From an uncultured bacterium (GTDB lineage Bacteria; Patescibacteriota; Gracilibacteria; Absconditabacterales; Absconditicoccaceae), in assembly GCA_937872535.1 (NCBI GenBank), contig CALMTC010000003.1, positions 20,064 to 84,063 of the forward strand: DNA of 64,000 nucleotides, in the 5' to 3' direction. Under the pieces are notes generated by a model. It saw only the letters and a list, made by a program, of their open reading frames with translations. It was not told where the DNA came from and made no database searches. Positions 19,914 to 31,254 of this stretch are shown here, one piece after another. The position numbers and the translations under genes are program-made. Each line of letters opens with the position of its first letter. The stretch's first letter is position 1.

Positions 19914-20140
19914 ATGAGTAACGAAAGAAACGCTTTCATCAATCCCATTAAATGTATCATGAGACCTCATAGAGTTTTGCTGAGCATCTGTGAAAATAAA
20001 ATCAAAACAACCTTGAGAAAATAACGAAACAACAATCAGAAAATCACTATTCACAGGAAAATATAATGAAAATGAGTGTAAAATACTCACGAGAAAGCAA
20101 TGAAATATGGAAATTTCTGTAATTTCAAATCAAAAAGCAA

Positions 20141-20679
20141 TTGAACTATGAGATCAAAAAAAGCAAACGTGCAAAAAACGTGAGCATCAAAATAGAACCA
20201 TGATTGCTAACATTAATCATTCCTTTTCAAAAACTCTCGAAGAGTGAATGGCTTTTTTGCATAAAAAAGCAAAACGAATCCTCAAATATTTTCATATCCT
20301 GCAAAAACCAAGAGTCGCAAAAGTCAGAAAACCAAGAAAAAATACTGCAGAAGAAAAAATTTACAAAGCAGAAGCGGAAAAATACTTCGCCGAAAACTGT
20401 CCGATCCGAGCAAAAAAAATGGGTGTGTCCTACAACAAAATCTTCGTCAAAGCCCACAAGTCGAGACGATGATCATGCAGCAGCCTCTGAAATTTGAACT
20501 TCAACTGCTACCTGATGAAATTCCCACCCCACATCATCGACTATGTGATCGTCCACGAACTCGCCCATCTCACCGAAATGAACCACTCCAAAGATTTCCG
20601 AGCCCTCGTAGAAAAATTCTACCCCGACTATAAAAAAGCCAAACAGTTTCTGAGGAATAAACAGGTCGGAATAGAATAA
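20141..20679 (+). pseudogene. YgjP-like (DUF45, M48-type) metallopeptidase, frameshifted
   Basis: The N-terminal part is in one frame (YEIKKSKRAKNVSIKIEPG, LLTLIIPFQKL; from about TTG 20141) and the rest in another (ILKYFHILQKPRVAKVRKPR; IDYVIVHELAHLTEMNHSKD with the HExxH zinc motif near the end). The shift occurs near 20250-20265 in a T/A-rich stretch. Either a decayed gene, a programmed slip, or a sequencing error. The zinc-site half is intact and TGA glycines are used (RRGSCSSLGN). YgjP-like proteins are predicted zinc peptidases of unknown target. Confidence 0.7.
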
Positions 20680-20681
20680 CT

Positions 20682-20711
20682 TTGAATTGAAAAAACAGCG
20701 GTAATTACTAT
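20682..20711 (+). promoter_or_regulatory. Candidate promoter of the RhuM-Fic gene
   Basis: TTGAAT (20682-20687), 18-bp spacer, TACTAT (20706-20711), 9 bp before the ATG at 20721. Confidence 0.4.
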
Positions 20712-20720
20712 TTTTATTGT

Positions 20721-21716
20721 ATGAAAAAAGAATTTCCTATCAAACTCTATAAATCACCTGATGGAGCAATCAATATAGATGTGAAAATCGAAGGTGAGAC
20801 TATCTGGCTATCACAAGAACAGATAGCAACAATTTTTGGTGTAAACAGACAAGCGATCACAAAACATATCAACAATATCTTAAAAGAATGAGAACTAAAC
20901 AAAAAATGAACTAGTTCCATTTTGGAACAAGTTCAAACAGAGGGTAAGAGAAGAGTTATAAGACAAGTACAATTTTACAACCTCGATATGATAATCTCTA
21001 TCTGATATCGCGTCAATTCAAAAAAAGCAACTCATTTCCGTATCCGAGCAACATCAGTTTTAAAAAATCACATCATCAAAGGTTATTCTATCAATCAAAA
21101 TAGACTGCAACAGACAGGCATTTCAGACCTTCAGGCATCATTGGAAATCGTCAAACGCGCACTCAAAAGTTGAGAACTCACCAACGATGAATCCCGTGGT
21201 CTTGCCGAACTCATGGTTACGTATATCCCTAGCTTAATAACACTCAATCAATATGATACAGACTCTTTGCCCAAACAGTGAAAAACAAGCAAACAAAAAT
21301 ATATCATCGATCACAACGAAGCTCAAGAAGTCCTAGCAAAACTCAAACAAACCATGATCCAGAAATGAGAAGCAACAGACTTATTTGCTCTCTCAAGATG
21401 AGCCGGCCTTGATGCAATCTTTGGTGCAATATATCAAGGTTTCAACAAACAACAGCTCTATCCAACGGTAGAAGAAAAAGCAGCAAACTTACTCTATCTC
21501 GTTATCAAAAACCATCCATTTGCTGACGGTAATAAAAGATCAGGAGCATTTCTCTTCGTTCGATATCTATCAAAAAATTGAATCCTGACAAACAAAAACG
21601 GAATCAATAAAATCAGTGAACAAACACTGGTCGCACTCGCATTATTAGTCGCCACCAGCAACCCCAAAGAAAAAGAACTCATCATCAAACTCACCATGGC
21701 CTTATTGGAAGAATAA
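20721..21716 (+). CDS. RhuM-family virulence-associated protein with Fic/Doc domain
   Basis: 331 residues. RhuM N-terminal half: TIWLSQEQIATIFGVNRQAI near residue 25, IRQVQFYNLDMIISIGYRVN, HFRIRATSVLKNHIIKGYSI. The C-terminal half is a Fic domain with KNHPFADGNKRSGAFLFVRY, retaining the HPFxDGNKR core that binds nucleotide for AMP or phosphate transfer. Such proteins resemble death-on-curing toxins. Nine or more TGA codons encode glycine. No antitoxin is obvious next to it. A remnant of its N-terminal domain lies at 17957-18100. It precedes the secreted protein and proS in the intact copy of the duplicated block. Confidence 0.88.
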
Positions 21717-21751
21717 CTATAGTTTTTTACCAACTAAACACCCCACCTACC

Positions 21752-22669
21752 ATGAAAAAACTCCTCATAATTCTTTTAATCCTGCTTCTCATTGCCGCGG
21801 GCTATCGAGGATGGAAGACGAGTTGGACGTTTCAGCCGATGGTGTCACTAATAAACATCTTTTCTCAAACAGGGACACAAGAACTCAGCTGAGAAGCTAC
21901 TTTAAGCGGCAACGAGCTTTCATCGGATGAAACAATGAGCTGATCAGCAGTTTCAAGTTGAATACTAATATCACACAATGACCTCCCAGAGAATTGCAAA
22001 GAACGAAAAACATATCAGATCAAAGAAGCTTGATTTCAATTTGAATATCCAACGTGTTGGGGCATTGTGAACGAACAAGCAATCTCTGAGAAAGATATGT
22101 GCATGAATGATACCGACATGTGAGAGGAAAGGAATTGTGAGATTTATAGCAAGATGAAGAAAAATTTCACGATATCATTTTGAAAAAGCAATCTAGAAGT
22201 GCAAACACATAATAAATTAATTAAATATGAGCAATACCGAGCCTGAGATATCTGAGCTATGTCAGCATGATGTAAAAAGAATTGTATAAAGTTTTATAAT
22301 TCATGTCCAAATGGTTCTTGTTGAGATATGGCTTTTTCGGTTCATCTTGATATGACCAAATTTATTACCAACAACTCTCAGATTATAGCATGACTGGCAT
22401 TTAATGAACAAAAGCACTGCATTATTGGAGTAAAAAGCTGAACACAGGAAGAAGATCAAACAATAAAATTTTGTAACTATAAACCATTCATATATTACAA
22501 TGATCGAGTACTACAAAATCCATGAAAAGAAGAGCAGCGATCCAAAATGGCAGAAGAGAAAATCAATGACGTTAATGCAAAACGAGAAAATAACGACTTC
22601 TGACCAGAATGAAAACAAAGTATTGCTATGCTTAAAAAATTCTATGACAGCATTCAAGAAATTAAATAA
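21752..22669 (+). CDS. Secreted or membrane-anchored Cys-rich protein, paralogue B
   Basis: 305 residues. Signal anchor MKKLLIILLILLLIAAGYRG as in the 18657 paralogue. The mature part holds about twelve cysteines, including YPTCWG, CKKNCIKFYNSCPNGSCGDM and CIIGVKSG, suggesting disulfides outside the cytoplasm. Many TGA glycines. No family recognised. Sits 35 bp after the RhuM-Fic gene and just upstream of proS. Confidence 0.75.
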
Positions 22670-22679
22670 TTTAAACCAT

Positions 22680-22722
22680 ATCTCTCATTTTTTATCTCTC
22701 ATTTTTTATCTCTCATCTCCTA
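22680..22722 (+). repeat. Short tandem repeat upstream of proS
   Basis: Period 14: TATCTCTCATTTTT occurs twice, followed by TATCTCTCATCTCC. Directly before the proS start at 22730; pyrimidine-rich, perhaps a slippage-prone spacer. Confidence 0.6.
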
Positions 22723-22729
22723 TCTAACA

Positions 22730-24289
<1,560 letters not shown>

Positions 24290-24379
24290 AAATTTTATTA
24301 TTTAAAAAACAACATGCTTCATTCAAAAATAAGACAAAAAATTACTAAGAATCAAACTCATTTCATGCCACAGTAGAGA

Positions 24380-24655
24380 ATGAATCTAAAGAACTGAAAA
24401 GAAATAGAAGAACATTTAAAGAACAAAGAGATACAAGAAATCATTAATGACAAAGAATTGTTAGAATTTTATAGCTTTGATGATATTCATAGCGAAAAGC
24501 ATGAGAATTTGCTTCGAAAAAATTTCTCAAAATATAAAGAAATCTTAAAATTCTGTATAAAAAGATCAAAGAGAAAAAGGAATGTGCAAATTACGCACAT
24601 CTTTTTTTTAATTAACTTGATTTCACATAATAAATTTAATATAAATTCATTATAA
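24380..24655 (+). CDS. Possible small basic protein
   Basis: 91 codons from ATG 24380 with one TGA glycine: MNLKNGKEIEEHLKNKEI, ELLEFYSFDDIHSEKHENLL, then a very basic stretch CIKRSKRKRN. The frame runs through a terminator-like hairpin (24582-24610) into an uninformative C-terminus, so the real protein may be only the first part or the frame may be accidental. No family recognised. Confidence 0.35.
24582..24610 (+). terminator. Intrinsic terminator before the toxin-antitoxin pair
   Basis: Stem ATGTGC / GCACAT (24582-24587 with 24595-24600), 7-nt loop, then CTTTTTTTTA. Confidence 0.65.
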
Positions 24656-24675
24656 ATTTATATTCTCTATAAAAA

Positions 24676-24942
24676 ATGTTGACGACATCAAGTATAATTG
24701 GAATAAGTGAACTAAGAACACAAACTACAAGCGTATTGAAAAAACTGAAAAAACAATGATCACTTATTGCAGTAAGTAACAATAAGCCTATTTTTGTTGT
24801 AGTTTCACCAGAAAAGTGGGACGAAATTTCAGATGAAACAGTAGAATTTGCACCATTACCAAAAAGTGAAATTACAAAAGAAATGCTTGAAAAAATAGCA
24901 AAAACAAAACAAAAAAACAAGAAAGATTTTACGAATCTTTAA
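24676..24942 (+). CDS. Antitoxin, Phd/YefM-like
   Basis: 88 residues. TSSIIGISELRTQTTSVLKK and GSLIAVSNNKPIFVVVSPEK match the Phd/YefM DNA-binding fold, with a charged helical tail (PKSEITKEMLEKIAKTK) that would wrap the toxin. One TGA glycine. The toxin gene starts 10 bp later. Acts as repressor of its own operon and as neutraliser of the toxin by family analogy. Confidence 0.75.
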
Positions 24943-24952
24943 AGTGAAAAGC

Positions 24953-25201
24953 ATGAAAATACCACTACAAATTATAGAAGACGATGAAGTAGAATCTTAT
25001 ATCATAAAAAGAAATCTTTCTAAGCAATATACAAAATCTAAACAACTGATTCTTTCATGAGACATTTGATGAACAAAATTTTGAATTAAAGAACCTAAAC
25101 AACTAAATATTCGATATTTTAGAATCAACAAACAATATAGAGCAATAGGATACTGGGAAAATCAAACCTTCATAGTTTCTTACATTGACGATCACCAGTA
25201 A
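24953..25201 (+). CDS. RelE/ParE-superfamily toxin
   Basis: 82 residues. The tail RYFRINKQYRAIGYWENQTF and IVSYIDDHQ have the RelE/HigB-like beta-sheet pattern with basic residues; the front half holds SKQLILSGDIWGTKF. TGA glycines at GDIWGTKFG. Partner of the 24676 antitoxin. mRNA-cleaving or gyrase-directed activity cannot be decided from sequence. Confidence 0.72.
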
Positions 25202-25238
25202 ATTTAAAAATTCAATTACATAAAAAATCATTGCTTTT

Positions 25239-25288
25239 CTATACAAAAAACATACTCTAGACATACTTTAGATATATTTTTCTATACA
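25239..25288 (+). promoter_or_regulatory. Candidate operator of the ribbon-helix-helix antitoxin
   Basis: Two adjacent 11-bp repeats, ACATACTCTAG (25250-25260) and ACATACTTTAG (25261-25271), lie between two copies of TCTATACA (25239-25246 and 25281-25288). Direct repeats spaced one helical turn apart are typical binding sites for ribbon-helix-helix repressors, and the gene encoding one begins at 25289. Confidence 0.55.
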
Positions 25289-25519
25289 ATGACTACAACA
25301 ATGATTTCGATAAAAACAAAGCCTGAAATCAAAAAAAAGGCGATGAAATATTTTGAGGAAAATCTTTGAATCAGCTTATCAGCTTGAATCAACATTTTTT
25401 TGCACCATATAGCACAAGGAAAAAAGATGGATTTCTCACTTTCAGATGAAAACAATAACTGGATTGAAGCAAACGAACCAGCAGAAAAAGTTGTTGATTT
25501 TTTGAAAAAAATTAAATAG
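25289..25519 (+). CDS. RelB/DinJ-like ribbon-helix-helix antitoxin, without obvious toxin
   Basis: 76 residues. MISIKTKPEIKKKAMKYFEE and LGISLSAGINIFLHHIAQGK give the beta-strand, helix, helix pattern of RelB/DinJ. Two TGA glycines (LGIS, AGIN). In typical operons a toxin follows at once; here the 242 bp downstream contain only an unstarted frame (about 45 codons, FHKELQIFWINYNYRV) and no recognisable toxin. A candidate operator lies just upstream. Confidence 0.75.
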
Positions 25520-25761
25520 TTGATAATGAGACTAAATTAATTGATTTTCACAAGGAATTACAAATTTTTTGGATCAATTATAATTACCGTGTCCAAAGAA
25601 ATAAATATTTCAATGATATTTTTCAGGTAAAAATCAATTGAAGTATATAATAAAATTAAGTTATAAAAGGAAAAAACAGAATAGTCAGTTTGGTCATAAT
25701 GCTACTGAGTAGAGAAAAAAAACTTTAAACATATTAAAATTTTATTTTCTATTTTTTGAAT

Positions 25762-26730
25762 ATGAATATTCCATGAAGTAACAATATAGAAATAGAAAAA
25801 AAATACATAGATTTATTTTCATCAGCAAAATTACTTTCTGAAGAAAAACTAAAAAACATGAAAGAGAATTTAGAATGAGAACATATATTTACTTTTTCAT
25901 TTAGAAATAAAGAATATTCTATTTGATATGTAAACTGAAAACCATTTATTTCTGTTGAAATTTCTGCAGAATTACGATCAGATTTATCTGAAGTTGAAAA
26001 AAATAAATTTCAAAAAAACGAGAAAAAATGGTATTTTCAAAATTTTTGAGAATTACCTTTAAAAGAAGAAAGTGAAATTCAAGAAGAATACATCGTTTCA
26101 GATTCAAGAAGAATTTTTCCAGAAAATCAACTTTGAATAAAGCAATTAAGAGAATTATCTTTAAACGAATGCGTTACTTTAATTAAAAACAAAAAAATAC
26201 TACTTTACACTTGAGCTTGAATTTCAATTGCTTCAGGAATTCACGATATGAAAACTTTAAAACAAAAATTATGAATAAATATAAACGAGGATAATTTTTT
26301 AAGAACTTTTGCATGAGACCCAGAAAAAGCTTTTGAACCTTGGCAACATTTTATTTACACTTCCAAATATAATTCACCAACTAAAGCCCATTATGCTCTA
26401 AAAGAGATATCGAAAAAACTTTGATGCCAAATTTTCACTGAAAATAGTGATTTTTTACAAAAAAACACATGAATAGAAGATCTACCAATTTCTTGACCAT
26501 GGATAAGAAAAAATATTTCACCAGAACAGATAAAAAAAATAGATTATATTCTTACATTTTGATTAAGTTTTGATGATAGATGATTTTTATATTGGTATAA
26601 AAAAATCAATCCAAATTGAAAAATCATTGCATTCAACTTATCAAAACCAAGTTATTTATGAAAAGAGGATTTTTTATTAAAATGAGATATCCAAGAAACG
26701 ATTGTCAAATTAAATTATAAAATTCTTTAA
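25762..26730 (+). CDS. Sir2-like NAD-binding protein, divergent
   Basis: 322 residues. The C-terminal half follows the sirtuin order: ILLYTGAGISIASGIHDMKT near residue 145 (NAD-binding GAGxS), SPTKAHYALKEISKKLG, IFTENSDFLQKNTG (TQNxD equivalent), and ILTFGLSFDDRGF (GTS strand) followed by IIAFNLSKP. The catalytic HG motif reads SG and the zinc-binding cysteines are absent. The N-terminal 140 residues are not recognised. TGA is used heavily for glycine (over fifteen). Proteins that keep the NAD fold but lose zinc occur among defence-associated Sir2 proteins; here the assignment to defence is inference only. Confidence 0.72.
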
Positions 26731-26949
26731 ACAATTTATTCACTTGCACATTAACCTTTTTGGAAAAAATTGTCATTCCTTATGAAGGAAGCAAAAACCG
26801 ACGAAGAGTCAGAGTTTGAGAACTCAGAATCCTTTTCGAAAAACTTTCAGATTGAAAAATCATTATTCGTAAAATTTGATCAAGATGAGATATTTACAAG
26901 TAAAAAAACAACATGTTCCATGGATAATGCGAGTGATGAAAAAAACAAT

Positions 26950-26978
26950 AAAAAAACCTTGGAAACTCCAAGGGTTTT
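26950..26978 (-). terminator. Terminator of the 26977 gene
   Basis: Stem ACCTTGGA / TCCAAGG(G)T (26956-26963 with 26967-26975), 3-nt loop. Read on the minus strand it ends in TTTTTTTATT. The stop codon of the gene (26977-26979) directly abuts the stem. Confidence 0.7.
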
Positions 26979-27525
26979 AGATCTTTTGAAAGCTAACTCC
27001 CAAGTCGGAAATAGCTTTTTTTTGAATACTAACATGTAATTTAATGAATCTACCTACCTGGTCTTCATTAACCAAATGCCAAACAAATAGTTTTTCTAAT
27101 TGTTCTCTTCTCTCCAGCCAAACAGCTACTGAACTAGTAAAAAGCCCAAGCTCATTACCAAGAAAAATGTTATAAATAGTAGCTCTCTCACCGGGAATAC
27201 TTCTGTTTATCACTTTTTTATGTTCACCAGATGAGGTGATTGATTCACAAAAAGCATTCAAAGCTCTCATTTCCTTTTTTAATCCGGCTTTCTTAAACAA
27301 AATAGATAGTTCAATAAGTTCAGATACTCTCTGGCTCCACGGAGATCGTAGATTAAAAAACTCAACAACAGCAAGCACATAATTAGAAATATTCTCAAAC
27401 TTTTGTAATGCCTGAGCATACGCCCTCAATTCGGGCAAAATGCCTCTAAGTACTCGCTTTGCAACCAGCTTTGGAACCAGTTTTATAGCTAATTTAGAAA
27501 GCATTTTTTTTATACTATTAATCAT
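26977..27525 (-). CDS. Hypothetical helical protein
   Basis: 182 residues, no TGA codons. Basic N-terminal helix (MINSIKKMLSKLAIKLVPKL, VAKRVLRGILPELRAY), then mostly helical with FFNLRSPWSQRVSELIELSI. No signal peptide or clear membrane segment. Not recognised. Like the proteins at 8919 and 43993, a compact helical protein without glycine-TGA codons. Stands alone, between the Sir2-like gene and the divergent 27668 gene. The 246-bp gap before it (26731-26976) shows no convincing gene. Confidence 0.6.
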   Translation of the reverse strand: MINSIKKMLSKLAIKLVPKLVAKRVLRGILPELRAYAQALQKFENISNYVLAVVEFFNLRSPWSQRVSELIELSILFKKAGLKKEMRALNAFCESITSSGEHKKVINRSIPGERATIYNIFLGNELGLFTSSVAVWLERREQLEKLFVWHLVNEDQVGRFIKLHVSIQKKAISDLGVSFQKI

Positions 27526-27667
27526 TTTTTTATTTTTTTGTCCTTAGTGACAAACAGTTCATAAATTTTTTTCAAAAAAAGTCAATAAAAATTAAGTTTG
27601 CTATCACACTCATAATAAATAATCTTAAAGATGTACTCAAATAAAATTTATTTTTTCAAAAAACACC

Positions 27668-28186
27668 ATGAAAAATAATATTCTGATAATCATTGCAATT
27701 GTCCTTATCTTAATAGGTGGAGGAGTTTTTTATAAGTTGTGAGAAAACCAGAAAAATAACTGAGAAGGAGAAACGACACAATCAGGAGAACAAAGCACTA
27801 TAGCAGCTCCAGAGTGAAAAAAACTTGGTCAGTATCGAAGATTAGAAAGTAATTTATATACAGTAAACAAAAAAGACAGCGAGAATTATGAGATCTGTAT
27901 AACCTGAAAACCAGATGTTTGTATTAGTTTATTGCAGTTTGGTTGACCGTTCGAGTTATACTATAGCACGATAGTTCCAGCAGAAGAAAAACAGCCTGAA
28001 CAAAGCATCAATTCTACTATCCAGTGAAAAAAAGAGCGAAAATGCGTCCCTCACATAGAAACTGAAATCTGTTTCAATGAAAATACAAATTGAACACTAA
28101 TCATGGTAGTGAGCGACCTGAGAGGAGAGTGATTCTTTTGATGAGAATATGATCCCAAAGATATCTTAAGAAATATAGATTTCTAA
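27668..28186 (+). CDS. Membrane-anchored hypothetical protein
   Basis: 172 residues. One N-terminal membrane helix (ILIIIAIVLILIGGGVFYKL), then Gly/Gln/Ser-rich linker and a compact domain with four cysteines (NYEICITGKPDVCISLLQFG; KERKCVPHIETEICFNENTN). Eleven or so TGA glycines. A terminator shared with the next gene follows. Not recognised; the cysteines suggest an extracytoplasmic domain. Confidence 0.7.
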
Positions 28187-28192
28187 TCAAAA

Positions 28193-28217
28193 AAACTCCC
28201 TTCAGGGAGTTTTTTTA
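28193..28217. terminator. Bidirectional terminator between convergent genes
   Basis: Stem AAACTCCC / GGGAGTTT (28193-28200 with 28205-28212), TTCA loop, flanked by A and T runs on both sides. Confidence 0.85.
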
Positions 28218-28233
28218 TTTTTTTAAAGCCATT

Positions 28234-28509
28234 CTAGCAACCACAGCTTCCACCACAGCAAGAATCTCAGTCTTTACTGTTTTTACATTCACCATCTTCA
28301 CAATCGCATTCTCCACAGCCATCCTCACCATGAGAATGACCATGATTAGCCTCACCTTCCACCAAACTATCAATAAAACCATCCAGAAGGATAGAAAGAA
28401 CATCTTCATCTTTTTCAATAGGCTTTCCAACCATATCAGAAAAAATAGTCTTTATTTTCTGGAAAGATTCATATAATTCAGGAGAAAGTTCTATAGTTTT
28501 GTTAGTCAT
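28234..28509 (-). CDS. Small protein with His/Cys-rich metal-binding tail
   Basis: 91 residues. Helical N-terminus (TIELSPELYESFQKIKTIFS, ILLDGFIDSLVEG), then a tail packed with metal ligands: ANHGHSHGEDGCGECDCED, GECKNSK, and DSCCGGSCGC at the end. The tail should bind Ni, Zn or Cu ions; a chaperone or storage role is inference. The single TGA glycine (KDGDSCC) is required to reach the Cys-rich end. Start ATG 28509 chosen because it begins a typical cytosolic sequence; an upstream in-frame ATG exists at 28584. Confidence 0.72.
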
Positions 28510-28597
28510 AAGTAATGAAAAAATCAGAGATAAAACTAGAGAAAAGAGTAGTTTTGTGGAGAAGAAATGCAAGTCAAGATACAAAAAAGTAAATCAC

Positions 28598-28625
28598 TTG
28601 AAATCCCAAGTAATTTAACCATAAT
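28598..28625 (+). promoter_or_regulatory. Candidate promoter of the Clp ATPase gene
   Basis: TTGAAA (28598-28603), 16-bp spacer, CATAAT (28620-28625), 42 bp before the ATG at 28668. Confidence 0.5.
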
Positions 28626-28667
28626 TCTTAAAAGAAAAGGTAGAAAATATTTAGTAGAAAAGCCATA

Positions 28668-31226
28668 ATGAACAAAAAAACAATTATCACACAAGACTAT
28701 AAAGATACAATCATATTTGCAAATCAGATAGCAGTTACTTTAGGGAAAAAATCCCTTTCTGCTGAGATATTACTATTAGCTAGCTACCTATTTACTCAGC
28801 AATATGAAGGTTTTCATATTTTTCGAAAAATGTTAGGTATTACAAAAAATGAAATCATAGATACTTATATCAAAAAAAATATTAATTTTCCTGAAAACTA
28901 TAAAGAAAAAACCAAAGAAAAACCATTACAAAAAAAATTAGAAAATGAGGTTTCGCCAGAAAAAAGAGATTTTTTTTATATCATCAATAGATCAGTAGAG
29001 CATCTATCAGGAGATCTAAAAAAACACCTTATAGCAAATAATATAGATGTCAACTCATTGCAAACCAAATCGAGAATTTTGACCACTAATCAAGCTATCA
29101 AACAAATGGGGATAGTTGCATTTATTAGTTTAATTTCTAAACTCATCAAAGCAATGAATTTAGATCCTAATAGCATCTCAATGGCACACTTTGAACCAAA
29201 AGAACATATAGACCAATTACTTAATTCTCTCGACCATGACATAGCCGACAAGGGAGATGAAAATAATGAAAATACAAGCAATGTAACCACTTCGCAAAAC
29301 AACAAAGATGAAAAAAAACTTACCATAGAATATTTTGGAACAGATCTTACCAAAGAAACTAAAGACGGAGTGATCGACCCGGTTATCTGAAGAGATAAAG
29401 AAATCGAGCAAGTAATCTTCACACTTTTGAGAAAAACAAAAAATAACCCACTGCTTATCGGAGAAGCTGGAGTCTGAAAAACAGCCATTGTAGAAGGATT
29501 AGCAAAAAAAATCCTTTTAGGTGAAGTTCCAGAAAAATTAAAAAATAAAAAAATTTTTATGCTGGATATGGGTTCACTGGTTGCTGGTACCAAATATAGA
29601 GGAGAATTTGAAGCGAGATTAAAATCTATCTTGGAAGAAGCAGCAGATATTACAAATAATATCATTCTTTTCATAGACGAGCTTCACACCATTGTAGGAT
29701 CTGGAAACTCAGAAGGAAGTTCAGATGCTGCCAATATGCTCAAACCACTGCTTGCAAGAGGAAAAATAAAACTCATAGGAGCGACCACTTTTGATGAGTA
29801 TCAAAAATACATCGAAAAAGATGCAGCTCTCAAGAGAAGATTCCAAGAAATAACAGTAAACGAGCCATCTACAAACGACACAATCAGCATTCTAAAATGA
29901 CTGAGACAAAATTTCGAAGATCACCACGGAGTTTCAATAAGCGATGAAAGTATTGAAAATGCAGTAACACTATCAAAAAGATATATTCTCAATAAACAAC
30001 TTCCTGATAAAGCAATCGATATTATAGATGAAGCTGCTGCGAGAAAATCAACAATCAATGAAAAACTCGAAAATGATGAAGATTACCAAAAATACGAAGC
30101 AGACCTTGAGGTAATTCATGTAAAACTTGAAAAAGCTATCGAAAAACAAGATTACTTCTGAGCTGCTGAACTCAAAGAAGAGGAAGAAAATATTAAGAAA
30201 TTGATGAAAACAGTGAGAAATAAAAAAAATCTACCAGCTCACCTCAGACCAGAAATCAATAAAAATGATATAGGAATAGTACTTGCTGACAAAATCTGAA
30301 TCCCAGCCACCATGGTCACCGAGACTGAAATTGCAAGATTAAAAAGACTAGAAAGTGATCTTTCTCATAAAATTCATGGACAAAAAGAAGCTGTAGATGC
30401 TGTAGTAAAATCCATAAAAAGAAATAGACTTTCTATTATTTCTAGAAACAAACCAATTGCATCATTTCTTTTTCTCGGCCCATCAGGAGTTGGTAAAACT
30501 TACCTAGCAAAAACCATTGCCAAAGAATATTTTGGTGATGAAAAAGCTCTGATCAGAGTCGATATGTCAGAATTTATGGAAAAATATTCAGTTTCCAAAC
30601 TCATCGGATCTGCTCCTGGGTATGTTGGATATGAAGAGGGTGGCATCCTTACTGAATCAGTAAGAAGAAAACCTTATTCAGTCGTTCTTTTTGACGAAAT
30701 CGAAAAAGCATCAAAAGATGTACTGAATATTCTTCTTCAAATCTTAGACGAAGGACACCTCAAAGACAGTAAAGGAAGACGAGTTGATTTCAAAAGTACA
30801 ATCCTTATATTGACCTCAAATCTTGGCTCAGAAGAATTTGCAAAAAAAATAAGTAAAATCTGATTCGAGACACATGACAAATCAACAAGCGATCAAAAAA
30901 GTTTTGAGACAACCAAGACTAAAGTAATGGAGCATGTAAAGAATTTCATGAGTCCAGAACTCTTAAACAGACTCGACCACAATATCATCTTCAAACCTCT
31001 CAGCAAAGAAGTTCTCAACGAAATATTCCAACAAAAACTCAGTGAATTTGAAAAAGCTCGAAAAATAAAAGAAGAAATTAAAATACCAAACTTCTCAGCC
31101 AAAAAAAGAGAAGAAATTATCGACAAAATATACGACCCACAATTCTGAGCAAGACCTATTGAAAGATATATCTATGATGAAGTCGAACCTAAAATCATAG
31201 AACAAATCATGAAAAATTCAGACTAA
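28668..31226 (+). CDS. ClpC/ClpB-type AAA+ unfoldase
   Basis: 852 residues. N-terminal Clp-N-like region (to about 215), D1 with Walker A GEAGVGKT (265-272), Walker [15 protein letters not shown] and arginine finger [12 protein letters not shown]-like middle stretch ([20 protein letters not shown]) favours ClpC over ClpB. D2 has Walker A GPSGVGKT near 604, [11 protein letters not shown] and [11 protein letters not shown]. The last D1 Walker A glycine is a TGA codon. It unfolds proteins for ClpP or refolds aggregates; no ClpP-binding loop was identified with confidence. The next gene starts 28 bp downstream. Confidence 0.93.
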
Positions 31227-31254
31227 ATCTTTTAAAATACAATCCAAAGATCTC

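Noticed and set aside
19887..20090. Minus-strand open frame of 67 codons
   Set aside because: Lies over the proS fragment and has no recognisable domain or ribosome-binding site; the duplicated block accounts for the DNA.
22680..22722. Possible CRISPR-like repeats
   Set aside because: 14-bp direct tandem repeat without spacers; simple sequence slippage.
25520..25761. Possible toxin downstream of the orphan antitoxin
   Set aside because: The only open frame lacks a start codon and matches no toxin pattern.
26770..27039. Open frame of about 90 codons on the plus strand
   Set aside because: It crosses a terminator and overlaps the 3' end of the convergent 26977 gene; no start signal, no family, AT-rich composition explains the open frame.
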